Of a stretch of DNA of 64,000 nt, positions 25,849 through 33,969 are shown piece after piece. Made by a program: the position numbers and the translations under genes. The stretch is taken from NCBI GenBank assembly GCA_963668245.2, contig OY764195.2, positions 2,232,001 through 2,296,000 of the forward strand. The letters are read 5' to 3'. Numbering within the stretch: the stretch's first letter is position 1; each line of letters opens with the position of its first letter. The stretch comes from Anoxybacterium sp963668245. Lineage in GTDB: Bacteria; Bacillota; Clostridia; Peptostreptococcales; Anaerovoracaceae. Below the pieces are notes generated by a model, which did not search any database, was not told the origin of the DNA, and worked only from the letters and a program-made list of their open reading frames with translations.

Positions 25849-27252
25849 CTAAAATACCAACTTGTCTTCAATATACTGCTTAACTTCTGAAATAGGTATT
25901 CGGATTTGTTCCATTGTATCCCGATCTCGAATCGTTACACTTTTATCTGTTTCTGTATCAAAGTCAACAGTGATACAGAAAGGTGTTCCGATTTCATCTT
26001 CTCTTCGATATCTTTTCCCTATACTTCCAGGAACGTCATAATCCACCATAAAATGTTTAGAAAGTTCCTCATATAAAGCTTCTGCTTCTACACACTGTTT
26101 TTTTGTAAGCGGTAGTACAGCTGCCTTAAACGGTGCAAGGGCTGGATGGAATCTCATAACGGTACGTACATCTTCCTTACCATTTGCATCAGTCAGTACT
26201 TCTTCATCATATGCATCTACCAAGAAAGCAAGTGTAACTCGGTCCGCACCTAAAGAAGGCTCGATACAGTATGGTACATATTTTTCATTTGTTTCAGGAT
26301 CTTGGTATGACATATCTTGACCTGAGTGTTCGATATGTTGTTTCAAATCAAAATCGGTCCGATCCGCGATACCCCAAAGTTCGCCCCAACCAAATGGGAA
26401 ACGATACTCAATATCAGTTGTAGCATTGCTATAGTGAGAAAGTTCTTCTTGGTCATGATCTCTCAGCTTTACATTTGCTTCATTCATTCCTAGCGCTTTT
26501 AGCCAATTTACACAATAATCTTTCCAATATGCAAACCATTCTAAATCGGTTCCTGGTCTACAGAAAAATTCCAGTTCCATTTGTTCAAACTCTCTTGTAC
26601 GGAACGTGAAATTGCCAGGCGTAATTTCATTTCTAAAGGATTTTCCTATTTGTGCAATACCAAAAGGCATTTTTTTTCTAGAAGTTCTTTGTACATTCTT
26701 AAAGTTTACAAAAATACCCTGAGCTGTTTCTGGTCTCAAGTAAATTTCGGCTTTTGAATCTTCTGTAACACCCTGAAATGTTTTAAACATCAGATTAAAC
26801 TGACGTATGGATGTAAACTCACTTTTTCCACATTCAGGACATTTGATTGCTTTTTCTTGAATGAATGATTCCAACTTATCATTGGACCAGCCATCTACAG
26901 TAACACTCATTTCATCTTGCGCCTGTATATAGTCTTCAATTAATTTGTCTGCTCTAAATCTTGCCTTACAGCTTTTGCAATCAATCAGTGGATCTGCAAA
27001 ACCACCTACGTGTCCAGAAGCAACCCATGCTTTTGGATTCATTAAAATTGCTGCGTCAAGTCCTACATTAAACTTGGATTCCTGTACAAATTTTTTCCAC
27101 CAAGCTTTTTTGACATTGTTCTTTAATTCAACACCTACTGGACCGTAATCCCATGTGTTGGCAAGACCTCCATAAATTTCAGATCCTGGAAACACAAAAC
27201 CTCTAGATTTTGCAAGTGCTGTAATCTTGTCCATTGAAAATTCTTTGCTCAT
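25849..27252 (-). CDS. glyS: Glycyl-tRNA synthetase, single-chain class II type
   Basis: This 467-residue alpha-2 type glycyl-tRNA synthetase charges tRNA-Gly. It has GFVFPGSEIYGGLANTWDYG (motif near the start), a zinc-like cysteine group (CKSCKARF and KCPECGKSEF, about 73-143), motif 2 FRNEITPGNFTFRTREFEQ, motif 3 EPSLGADRVTLAFL and the anticodon-binding domain at the C-terminus. This is not the alpha/beta GlyQ-GlyS type. It ends the phoH-era-recO unit and a strong terminator follows. I find no T-box leader before it. Confidence 0.96.
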   Translation of the reverse strand: MSKEFSMDKITALAKSRGFVFPGSEIYGGLANTWDYGPVGVELKNNVKKAWWKKFVQESKFNVGLDAAILMNPKAWVASGHVGGFADPLIDCKSCKARFRADKLIEDYIQAQDEMSVTVDGWSNDKLESFIQEKAIKCPECGKSEFTSIRQFNLMFKTFQGVTEDSKAEIYLRPETAQGIFVNFKNVQRTSRKKMPFGIAQIGKSFRNEITPGNFTFRTREFEQMELEFFCRPGTDLEWFAYWKDYCVNWLKALGMNEANVKLRDHDQEELSHYSNATTDIEYRFPFGWGELWGIADRTDFDLKQHIEHSGQDMSYQDPETNEKYVPYCIEPSLGADRVTLAFLVDAYDEEVLTDANGKEDVRTVMRFHPALAPFKAAVLPLTKKQCVEAEALYEELSKHFMVDYDVPGSIGKRYRREDEIGTPFCITVDFDTETDKSVTIRDRDTMEQIRIPISEVKQYIEDKLVF

Positions 27253-27273
27253 AAATACCTACCATTTCTAAGT

Positions 27274-27882
27274 TCAATTTTGATCGCCGTTGCATCCGCA
27301 GGAGCAGTTTTCATCACAATCTTCATCGCTTCCACATGTGCAAACGTGATCGTCGTCTTTCTTTGTTTTATGTATCGCCTCAGAAGTTTTTGCTTTTACA
27401 CTAGCAAAGACATCTGCGCCTTTCCCTTTCATTTCATCTGCAATAGAGGTACCTTTTTCAACTACACCATCTATTGTTTCTGAAGCCATTTCACTAATAT
27501 CTATAATTTCTCCATCATCTTTGACAAGTTCAATCACACATTTTGTGCCAAACGCAGCAATTACGCCAGCAACAGCAGCAACAGGTGCAAGAACCGTTCC
27601 TACCAAGCCAATACTTAAAGGTAGGTTCATAATCATTTCATCGTTTTTCTTGATGATAATTCTAGCAACGTTCCCCTTTTTGATCGCCTCTTTTATCTTT
27701 TCGATGATATGTGAACTTTGTTCTGCAATTTTTCCTTTTCCTTTGATGTCTATTGATTCTTCAATGTCAATGATTGCATCTACTACGCTTCCATCAGCAG
27801 CTTCTAACGCTTCCTTAGCTTCTTTGTAGCTAACCCCGGTTCTGTCCTTAACCAGTTCGATTTTTTCTAACGTAATCTCCAT
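27274..27882 (-). CDS. UBA-like/DUF4342 protein with six-cysteine tail
   Basis: The protein has 202 residues. Residues 1-45 form a UBA/TS-N-like helical domain (KIELVKDRTGVSYKEAKEAL) of the kind found in elongation factor Ts. Residues 60-120 are a DUF4342-like domain with the hydrophobic stretch IGLVGTVLAPVAAVAGVIAA, possibly membrane-associated. The C-terminus is Lys/Asp-rich with C181, C183, C189, C193, C195 and C197, a likely metal-binding tail. It lies between recO and glyS, where related Clostridia carry the same family. The function is unknown; the UBA-like part hints at ribosome or nascent-chain contact. Confidence 0.8.
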   Translation of the reverse strand: MEITLEKIELVKDRTGVSYKEAKEALEAADGSVVDAIIDIEESIDIKGKGKIAEQSSHIIEKIKEAIKKGNVARIIIKKNDEMIMNLPLSIGLVGTVLAPVAAVAGVIAAFGTKCVIELVKDDGEIIDISEMASETIDGVVEKGTSIADEMKGKGADVFASVKAKTSEAIHKTKKDDDHVCTCGSDEDCDENCSCGCNGDQN

Positions 27883-27903
27883 AATCTTACCTCCATTTAA
27901 AAT

Positions 27904-28656
27904 TTAATCAAATAAAAAGCTTTCGCTTTTCAATTCCCCAATGTCAAGATGATACGCAATGTAGCTTCGAATCATCTGGCTCAATTGCACCTCAACCTTT
28001 TCATCCAATGCCAAATGTTCCAGTCTACTCAGTGGATTACTTAAAATAAAACGCAATATATTCACTATACCAAAGTTTATTGGATAAATCAATGTATCAT
28101 TCGTAATATTAGGTAGATTAGGATTGCATTTCCTACAAACAATACCACCTTCTTTGATACAAAAGAAAGCAATATCATCTTCTTTTCCACATACGACACA
28201 TTGATTCACTTCTGGCATATTTCCAACTTCCTGTAAAGCTTTAATCTGGTATGCCAATACCAGTGAATGATATCTTTTCGTTCTTCTCTCAATCATCTCA
28301 AAGAAATCTAGCAGCAAACGAAATAGTTTTGGAGCTGGTTCTTCTTCTTCCAGTATCTTTTCAGTGAATTCTAAAACATACGAACAAGACATATATTTTT
28401 CAATATCTTCACCGATTCGATAATAACTTTTTACCACCTCAGCGCTTTGAATATTTATAATTTCTCTATTTTTTATAACTTCATATTTCCCATACGTAAA
28501 TGGACGAAGTGCCAAAGAGGACTTGGTTTTCCCCTTCTCATTCATATTTGTTCCTGCGCTAATTTTTCCATATTTTTTAGAAAACAGCAGCAACATCCTC
28601 CTACCATTTACAATTTTAACTTGTTTAAAAATGATACCTTCTGTCTCTGCAAACAT
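27904..28656 (-). CDS. recO: DNA repair protein RecO
   Basis: RecO helps RecR load RecA onto SSB-coated DNA. The 250-residue protein starts with the OB-fold (TEGIIFKQVKIVNGRRMLLLFS), has a helical centre, and carries the zinc finger CVVCGKED ... GIVCRKC near 157-180. The length is typical. It follows era by 78 bases and precedes the DUF4342 gene. Confidence 0.95.
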   Translation of the reverse strand: MFAETEGIIFKQVKIVNGRRMLLLFSKKYGKISAGTNMNEKGKTKSSLALRPFTYGKYEVIKNREIINIQSAEVVKSYYRIGEDIEKYMSCSYVLEFTEKILEEEEPAPKLFRLLLDFFEMIERRTKRYHSLVLAYQIKALQEVGNMPEVNQCVVCGKEDDIAFFCIKEGGIVCRKCNPNLPNITNDTLIYPINFGIVNILRFILSNPLSRLEHLALDEKVEVQLSQMIRSYIAYHLDIGELKSESFLFD

Positions 28657-28734
28657 GTTTTACTCTTTCTATTTCCAACAACTTTTTTCGGATTCTTGTT
28701 TACAGAAACAAGGCTTTGAAAAAGCATATGGTCA

Positions 28735-29631
28735 TTAATCGTTATGATATCCAAAGTGATTTAAAGCAAAATCGCTGTCTCTCCAGTTTTCCTTTACTTT
28801 TACCCAAATTTCCAAGAAAACTTTCGTACCAAGCAATGCTTCAATCTCCAGTCTTGCACTTTTTCCAATACCTTTCAGTTTTTTACCTTCTTTGCCGATA
28901 ATAATTCCTTTATGTGACTTTCTTTCGCAATAAATCACAGCTCCAATTTTGGTAATGCGAGGCTCTTCCTTGTAACTCTCAAGTTCGATTGCTACACCAT
29001 GAGGAACTTCTTCCTCTAAATAAAGCAACACTTTTTCTCGAATAATCTCACTTACAATAAAACGTTCTGGATGATCTGTCACCATGTCTTCAGGGAAGTA
29101 CATCGGTCCTTCGTCTAAGTATTTTTCAATTTCCTTTACTACGGTATCTACATTTTTTCCTTCTTTTGCAGAAATACCTATTATGCTTTTAAAAACATTT
29201 TGTTCCTGATACTCATCATAAATTTTACGATATTCTTCTGGTCCTAGTTTATCTATTTTATTAATCAACAAGATGACAGGAGTATCAACTTCTCGTAATA
29301 ATTCAAGAATATATTTATCTCCTGGACCAGCAGAAAGAGCGTCATCCACGAGAAACAGAATCACTTCTACTTCCTTAAACGTACCAATTGCCATTTCCGT
29401 CATATAATTTCCCAGCTTGTTTCTTGGTTTATGGATCCCTGGTGTATCGATAAAAATCATTTGGCAGTCATCCGCTTCCCCATTTTGTCGAGTATAAATG
29501 CCTCGTATACTATTTCGAGTGGTCTGAGGCTTGTCGGTTGTAATTGCTATTTTTTCTCCTAAAACAGCATTTAATAACGTCGATTTGCCAACGTTTGGTC
29601 TGCCAATAATTCCAATAAAACCTGATTTCAT
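28735..29631 (-). CDS. era: GTPase Era
   Basis: Era is an essential GTPase in 16S rRNA processing and 30S assembly. The 298-residue protein has G1 GRPNVGKST (10-18), G3 DTPGIHKPRN (about 62), G4 NKIDKL (about 123) and the C-terminal KH RNA-binding domain with GIIIGKEGKKLKGIGKSAR. It ends with the usual VKVKENWRDS motif. It lies between cdd and recO. Confidence 0.98.
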   Translation of the reverse strand: MKSGFIGIIGRPNVGKSTLLNAVLGEKIAITTDKPQTTRNSIRGIYTRQNGEADDCQMIFIDTPGIHKPRNKLGNYMTEMAIGTFKEVEVILFLVDDALSAGPGDKYILELLREVDTPVILLINKIDKLGPEEYRKIYDEYQEQNVFKSIIGISAKEGKNVDTVVKEIEKYLDEGPMYFPEDMVTDHPERFIVSEIIREKVLLYLEEEVPHGVAIELESYKEEPRITKIGAVIYCERKSHKGIIIGKEGKKLKGIGKSARLEIEALLGTKVFLEIWVKVKENWRDSDFALNHFGYHND

Positions 29632-29697
29632 TCTTTCTCCTAACTATCTTTGAGCGTTCTAATATTTGATAACAGTGCTATTTCCTACAAAACTTAC

Positions 29698-30075
29698 TTA
29701 TAATCGAAAGCCATACGGCAAAAGTTGCTGAATCGAAGCAATATTGAGATGTTCTTTGTCTTTTCCCGTTACAATTTTCAAATCATCTCCAAATTCGAAC
29801 ATAAATTGTCTACAAATCCCACAAGGATAAACTTCCCCTTCTGAGGATACGACTGCTATTGCTTCAAATTCTTGGTGCCCCTCGGATATCGCCTTCACAA
29901 AAGCAGTTCGTTCCGCACAAATGGTTGCACCGAAAGATGAATTCTCTACATTTACACCAGTATAAACCTGGCCTGATTTGGTTAATAATGCGGCTCCTAC
30001 TTGAAAATTAGAATATGGTGCATACGCATAATTCAACATATCTTTTGCAGCTTGATATAGTTCTTGATACTCCAT
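29698..30075 (-). CDS. cdd: Cytidine deaminase
   Basis: Cytidine deaminase (125 residues) converts (deoxy)cytidine to (deoxy)uridine in pyrimidine salvage. The zinc and proton-shuttle residues are all present: C53, E55 (ICAERTAF), C85 and C88 (PCGICRQ). The ATG has an AAGGAGG site. A start six codons upstream overlaps the ybeY end and is unlikely. In most relatives dgkA lies between ybeY and cdd; here the two genes are directly adjacent. Confidence 0.96.
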   Translation of the reverse strand: MEYQELYQAAKDMLNYAYAPYSNFQVGAALLTKSGQVYTGVNVENSSFGATICAERTAFVKAISEGHQEFEAIAVVSSEGEVYPCGICRQFMFEFGDDLKIVTGKDKEHLNIASIQQLLPYGFRL

Positions 30076-30092
30076 CTTTCCCCCTCCTTGCA

Positions 30093-30545
30093 TTAACGAA
30101 CGACTCCAATTTGATTCATCACTTTTTCTTCTTGCCTGCGCATCTCTTCTTTTTCTTCTTCCCCCATATGATCATATCCAAGTAAATGAAATACACTATG
30201 AACTAGCAAATATACCAATTCTCGTTCTCCAGAATGACCATATTCATCTGCTTGAATCAATGCTTGCTCTGGGCAAATGACTACATCACCTAAACAAATA
30301 ATTCCACTGTCCTGTAAATCTTCTAAACTTTCATATTGTGGAAAAGAAAGAACATCTGTCACACTATCTTTTCCGCGATAAATACGATTCAGTTCGTGGA
30401 TTTCTTCAGTACTTACAAAGGTTACACTAATTTCAACATTTGCTGGATTGATTCCTTCTTCTCTTACGCACAACTCTGCTGCTTGGATCATATGCTCAAT
30501 AACCCCTTGCCCTGGCATTCTTTCGTCACTAAAGATTAGATTCAT
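30093..30545 (-). CDS. ybeY: Endoribonuclease YbeY
   Basis: YbeY is a zinc endonuclease for 16S rRNA 3'-end maturation and ribosome quality control. The 150-residue protein has the diagnostic HxxxHxxGYDH motif with zinc ligands H116, H120 and H126. Its ATG overlaps the phoH stop (ATGA) and has AGGAGG upstream, so translation is coupled to phoH. Confidence 0.97.
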   Translation of the reverse strand: MNLIFSDERMPGQGVIEHMIQAAELCVREEGINPANVEISVTFVSTEEIHELNRIYRGKDSVTDVLSFPQYESLEDLQDSGIICLGDVVICPEQALIQADEYGHSGERELVYLLVHSVFHLLGYDHMGEEEKEEMRRQEEKVMNQIGVVR

Positions 30546-31528
30546 GATAACCCCTCCTGTTCTGGATTTTCTTTTGCATACGCTTCGTATGCAACAATAA
30601 TTCTTCTTACAAGAGGATGACGTACTACATCAACATCTTTCAAGAAGCAGAAATCCACACCCTCAACTCCCTGAAGAATTTTTACTGCTTCCACTAATCC
30701 TGATTGTTTTCCTCTGGGTAAATCAATTTGTGTTATATCTCCAGTGATAACTGCTTTTGAGCCAAAGCCGAGCCGAGTCAGAAACATTTTCATTTGTTCT
30801 TTGGTCGTATTTTGTGCCTCATCTAAAATAATAAACGAATTGTCCAGCGTTCTGCCTCTCATATATGCCAGTGGTACGACTTCAATGACTTCTTTTTCTT
30901 TTAACCTTAATGCGCTTTCTCTGCCTAAAAGATCATAAAGTGCATCGTACAAAGGCCTTAAATAAGGATCAACCTTTTCTTGTAAATCTCCTGGCAAGAA
31001 GCCGAGCTTTTCTCCTGCCTCAACCGCCGGTCTGGCAAGAATAATCTTCTGAACTTCTTTATTCTTATATGCATTGATGGCCATGGCAACTGCGATATAT
31101 GTTTTTCCTGTTCCAGCAGGTCCAACTCCAAATACGAGGTCATGCTTTTTGATGCTTTGAGTATAAGCCGTTTGTCCCAAGGTTTTTGGTTTAATTGGCT
31201 TCCCACGGTGAGTAAAGCATATCGTATCTTTATTCAAGTTGCTTTCTTTATAAGACAAGCCTTTTTGATTCAAACTAATTACGTAATTTACCTTTTGTGC
31301 ATCCAGTTTCTCTCCAGAATCTATGATACCCAAAAGTTCCACAATTACTTGTCTAGCTTTTTCAGCTTCCATACCGCGTAAAATAATTTCATCCTGACGC
31401 TGTAGAATTTCTACATCGTAATTGTCTTGTATGATTTTTAGATTTACATCCAAATTTCCAAACAACTCGGTTGTGATTTGCTCATGATCAATTTTGATTT
31501 TTTGTTCTTCGATTAGTTGGTTATCCAA
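30542..31528 (-). CDS. phoH: PhoH family ATPase
   Basis: This 328-residue PhoH-type P-loop ATPase has an N-terminal KH-like part and the ATPase core with Walker A GPAGTGKT (136-143), AGEKLGFLPGDLQEKVDPYLRP, and Walker B IILDEAQNTT. It probably acts in RNA metabolism, given its conserved partner ybeY. It starts this unit, with a sigma-A promoter about 60 bases upstream. In many Clostridia yqfF (a membrane HD phosphodiesterase) lies between phoH and ybeY; here the genes overlap directly. Confidence 0.95.
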   Translation of the reverse strand: MDNQLIEEQKIKIDHEQITTELFGNLDVNLKIIQDNYDVEILQRQDEIILRGMEAEKARQVIVELLGIIDSGEKLDAQKVNYVISLNQKGLSYKESNLNKDTICFTHRGKPIKPKTLGQTAYTQSIKKHDLVFGVGPAGTGKTYIAVAMAINAYKNKEVQKIILARPAVEAGEKLGFLPGDLQEKVDPYLRPLYDALYDLLGRESALRLKEKEVIEVVPLAYMRGRTLDNSFIILDEAQNTTKEQMKMFLTRLGFGSKAVITGDITQIDLPRGKQSGLVEAVKILQGVEGVDFCFLKDVDVVRHPLVRRIIVAYEAYAKENPEQEGLS

Positions 31529-31585
31529 TCACAATCTCCTTTTCCATGGTTTTTCAAACCTATCCTCATTTTAGTTACTACTTCT

Positions 31586-31614
31586 ATTATATTTACTATT
31601 CAACAAAACTTCAA
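31586..31614 (-). promoter_or_regulatory. Promoter of the phoH-glyS operon
   Basis: On the minus strand, TTGAAG (31614-31609), a 17-base spacer and TATAAT (31591-31586) lie upstream of phoH and downstream of the yqeY terminator. Confidence 0.7.
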
Positions 31615-31684
31615 ACTTTATTTCGTAAAACCCAGAATATTTCCTGTTCTATATACTTTTTTCAGCTATATTTAATACAGAATA

Positions 31685-31715
31685 AAAAATAACCTGGTTG
31701 CTATGCAACCAGGTT
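31685..31715 (-). terminator. Terminator of rpsU-yqeY
   Basis: AACCTGGTTG, a 5-base loop and CAACCAGGTT form a perfect 10-bp stem, followed on the minus strand by ATTTTTTATT. It ends the long leftward cluster that begins at hrcA. Confidence 0.88.
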
Positions 31716-31735
31716 GAATTTCTTGGATATACGTT

Positions 31736-32179
31736 TTAGAGTAGACCTTCGATTACTTTGCGAACATCCCCACCATCAGCGAGTCCTTTCACTTTTGGCA
31801 TTACTGATCCAATCAGCTTACCCATGTTCTGTTTTCCACCTTCAATTCCCATTTCTGCCATCGTTTCCTTGACTAAATCGGTAATTTCAGCTTCTGATAA
31901 CTGTTTTGGAAGATACGCCATCAAGATCTCAATCTCTTTGTTATAGGCTTCCAACAAATCCGTTCTTCCTGCTTTCTCAAAATCAGAGAGGGCATCTTTT
32001 CTCATTTTTACTTGTTTGGTCAAGATTGCTAAGATACCTTGATCATCCATTTCTACTCTATTGTCTACCTCATACTGCTTAATAGCTGCACGAGCTAAAT
32101 TTACTGTGTTCTTTTTGACTTCATCTTTCGCTTTCATAGCTTCTTTGAAGTCATTTAACAATCTGTCCTTTAAAGACAT
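31736..32179 (-). CDS. yqeY: GatB/YqeY domain protein
   Basis: This 147-residue YqeY protein has MSLKDRLLNDFKEAMKAKD at the start and the tail-domain motif GGKQNMGKLIGSVMPKVKG, which in GatB contacts tRNA. The stand-alone form is of unknown role. It follows rpsU by 19 bases, the usual rpsU-yqeY pair. Confidence 0.93.
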   Translation of the reverse strand: MSLKDRLLNDFKEAMKAKDEVKKNTVNLARAAIKQYEVDNRVEMDDQGILAILTKQVKMRKDALSDFEKAGRTDLLEAYNKEIEILMAYLPKQLSEAEITDLVKETMAEMGIEGGKQNMGKLIGSVMPKVKGLADGGDVRKVIEGLL

Positions 32180-32198
32180 TGAATGCTACACCTTCTTT

Positions 32199-32378
32199 TT
32201 AGAATTTCTTCGCCTTTTTCCTTGCGGCTTCTGACTTTTTCTTTCTTTTTACGCTTGGCTTTTCATAATGTTCTCTTTTTCTGAGCTCAGACATTACTCC
32301 GTCTCTTGCGCAAGAACGCTTAAACCTTTTCAGCGCGCTTTCTAAACTTTCGTTTTCTCTTACAACTACTTGTGCCAT
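32199..32378 (-). CDS. rpsU: Ribosomal protein bS21
   Basis: Translating the minus strand gives 59 residues, MAQVVVRENESLESALKRF and then KRSCARDGVMSELRKRE, ending in a Lys/Arg-rich tail. This is the small-subunit protein bS21. A long purine-rich GGAGGGAGGGG ribosome site precedes the ATG. It has its own promoter (32451-32479) and is co-transcribed with yqeY. Confidence 0.96.
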   Translation of the reverse strand: MAQVVVRENESLESALKRFKRSCARDGVMSELRKREHYEKPSVKRKKKSEAARKKAKKF

Positions 32379-32450
32379 TTTTCATTCCCCTCCCTCCATA
32401 TTCTGATATCTCTTAGATGCTTATCAAACGGAATTACCTATAACGAAAAC

Positions 32451-32479
32451 ATTATACATTCTTTTCATATACAAGGCAA
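32451..32479 (-). promoter_or_regulatory. Promoter of rpsU-yqeY
   Basis: On the minus strand, TTGCCT (32479-32474), a 17-base spacer and TATAAT (32456-32451) lie in the 139-base gap after the HIT gene. This splits rpsU-yqeY from the upstream cluster. Confidence 0.72.
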
Positions 32480-32517
32480 GGTTTTTTTACATATTCGTTA
32501 CAAACACAAACAGAACA

Positions 32518-32859
32518 TCAACCTGGAGGCCATGTCATTTTTCGTTTGCCAAGGAGGTGGAAATGTAGATGTAAAACGGTTTGTAGGCCATCTTCGCCAC
32601 AATTATTTACCACCCTATACCCATTTTCCAGTCCCAATTCTTTTGCAATTGTTTTTATTTTAGTCATCAAATAACCCACTAATTCTCCATCTTCATCTGA
32701 TAATTGATCAAGGGAATCAATGTGTTTTTTAGGGATAACCAATACGTGTACCGGTGCCTGTGGTTCTAAATCGTGAAATGCAATCACACGATCGTCTTCA
32801 TATGCGATTTTGGAAGGGATTTTTTTGCTTGCAATCATACAAAAGATACAATCACTCAT
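32518..32859 (-). CDS. HIT family nucleotide hydrolase (HinT-like)
   Basis: This 113-residue protein is a histidine-triad purine nucleoside phosphoramidase/hydrolase. The triad is H97, H99, H101 (HLHFHLLG), and a zinc group is formed by C4, C7, H46 and H97. It ends MTWPPG as in HinT. The usual LGGR after the triad reads LGKRK here. It lies 40 bases after the polyferredoxin gene and before rpsU. Confidence 0.93.
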   Translation of the reverse strand: MSDCIFCMIASKKIPSKIAYEDDRVIAFHDLEPQAPVHVLVIPKKHIDSLDQLSDEDGELVGYLMTKIKTIAKELGLENGYRVVNNCGEDGLQTVLHLHFHLLGKRKMTWPPG

Positions 32860-32899
32860 ACATGTACTCCTATTCTATTTGTTATTGTTATTGTTATTT

Positions 32900-33835
32900 T
32901 CATTCTACTTCAGACTGATGCCCTAAACACTTCACAGTCTTTTTAGACTTGACTTTCAGTATACCATCTTGAGGCCAAAATTCATAGCGTACTTTTTCCA
33001 ATGCTTTTGTTTTACAAACATTCAAACAATCTCCACATCGGATGCATTCTGGACTATTCGGGTGTTTCTTAACGTTAACGTTCATTTTACATACTTGAAG
33101 GCATGCATTACAATTGGTGCATAATGATTCATTCAAACGAAACCGGTAAAAGGAAATAGGGTTAAACATCCCATAAATAGCTCCGAGCGGGCAGAGATAT
33201 TTACAAAATGGACGATAAACAAACATAGATAGAATCAATAAACCAATTAGTATCGCCGTTTTCCAAAAAAACAAAAACCCAATGGTTTCCCGAATGCCAT
33301 CGTTTAGAATAGATAGTGGCCATCCCGCCATCAAGGTACCTGAAGGACAAATCCATTTGCAAAACCAAGGTTGTCCCTGTCCTACAAAGTCCAAAACAAA
33401 CATAGGTAAAAGCAAAACAAAAACAATCAAGATACCGTATTTTATAACGCGAAGAAACTTGTCTGGCCTCGATGGTACATATCTTTTGATCACTGGTACC
33501 CGAAAAAGCAGATCCTGGGCAAATCCAAAAGGACAAAGCCATCCGCATACGAATCGCCCTAGACCAGCACCAAGCATGGTTAGATAACCAGTTATGTAAT
33601 ATGACAACTGAAAACTTCTTGAGGAAACGACAGCTTGCATCGCACCAATTGGGCAAGCACCAAGCGCTCCTGGACAAGAATAACAATTTAGCCCAGGTAA
33701 ACATACTTCTTTTCCACTTCCCGTATAAATACTACCATCCAGAAAGCCTTTGTAATAGCTGTTTGATATCAGCATAAAACATACTTGAACAGTAGTTCTA
33801 ATCCGCGACAAACCGTTGTGAAACCAATTAACCAA
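32900..33835 (-). CDS. Polyferredoxin-type membrane protein (NapH/YccM-like)
   Basis: The protein has 311 residues. It has four membrane segments (about 76-98, 128-150, 188-206 and a shorter one) interleaved with CxxxCP motifs: C97/C101, C159/C163 and C211/C215. Two classical [4Fe-4S] motifs are C239-C242-C245-C249 and C264-C267-C270-C274. An N-terminal Cys group lies at C45, C51, C54, C61. This is the NapH/MauN/YccM membrane ferredoxin architecture, which moves electrons between quinol or ferredoxin and a periplasmic-side acceptor. The start is a TTG overlapping the CXXC gene stop; no clear ribosome site of its own suggests coupled translation. It pairs with the two preceding genes as a redox module. 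Confidence 0.85.
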   Translation of the reverse strand: MVNWFHNGLSRIRTTVQVCFMLISNSYYKGFLDGSIYTGSGKEVCLPGLNCYSCPGALGACPIGAMQAVVSSRSFQLSYYITGYLTMLGAGLGRFVCGWLCPFGFAQDLLFRVPVIKRYVPSRPDKFLRVIKYGILIVFVLLLPMFVLDFVGQGQPWFCKWICPSGTLMAGWPLSILNDGIRETIGFLFFWKTAILIGLLILSMFVYRPFCKYLCPLGAIYGMFNPISFYRFRLNESLCTNCNACLQVCKMNVNVKKHPNSPECIRCGDCLNVCKTKALEKVRYEFWPQDGILKVKSKKTVKCLGHQSEVE

Positions 33836-33941
33836 TTCCTATACACTCCAAACAAATATGTATCGCCTTCTGAAATACAAGAGATACTTCCCCACGAAAA
33901 ATTCCGTAGGACAACAAGAAAACACCCACCAGGAAAATCAC
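33828..33941 (-). CDS. CD1871A-family CXXC mini-membrane protein
   Basis: This proposed 37-residue protein has one membrane helix (about 2-15) and then GIFRGEVSLVFQKAIHICLE and CIGIG, with the CXXC pair C30/C33 at the end. The C-terminus matches small Clostridia proteins called CD1871A-family CXXC proteins, found beside TlpA-like and 4Fe-4S genes. The start is a GTG with GGAG upstream; the frame is open further back into the lipoprotein gene. Its stop overlaps the next start by 8 bases. The role is inferred as a thiol carrier between its neighbours. Confidence 0.75.
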   Translation of the reverse strand: MIFLVGVFLLSYGIFRGEVSLVFQKAIHICLECIGIG

Positions 33942-33969
33942 TGCTGGGTATACTCCAAAATTTTGTGTT

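Noticed and set aside
25849..28000. A possible T-box leader for glyS
   Set aside because: The gaps before glyS and the DUF4342 gene are only about 21 bases, too short for a T-box.
32370..32663. A 97-codon plus-strand frame across the rpsU/HIT gap
   Set aside because: It overlaps the HIT gene antisense and lacks a start context.
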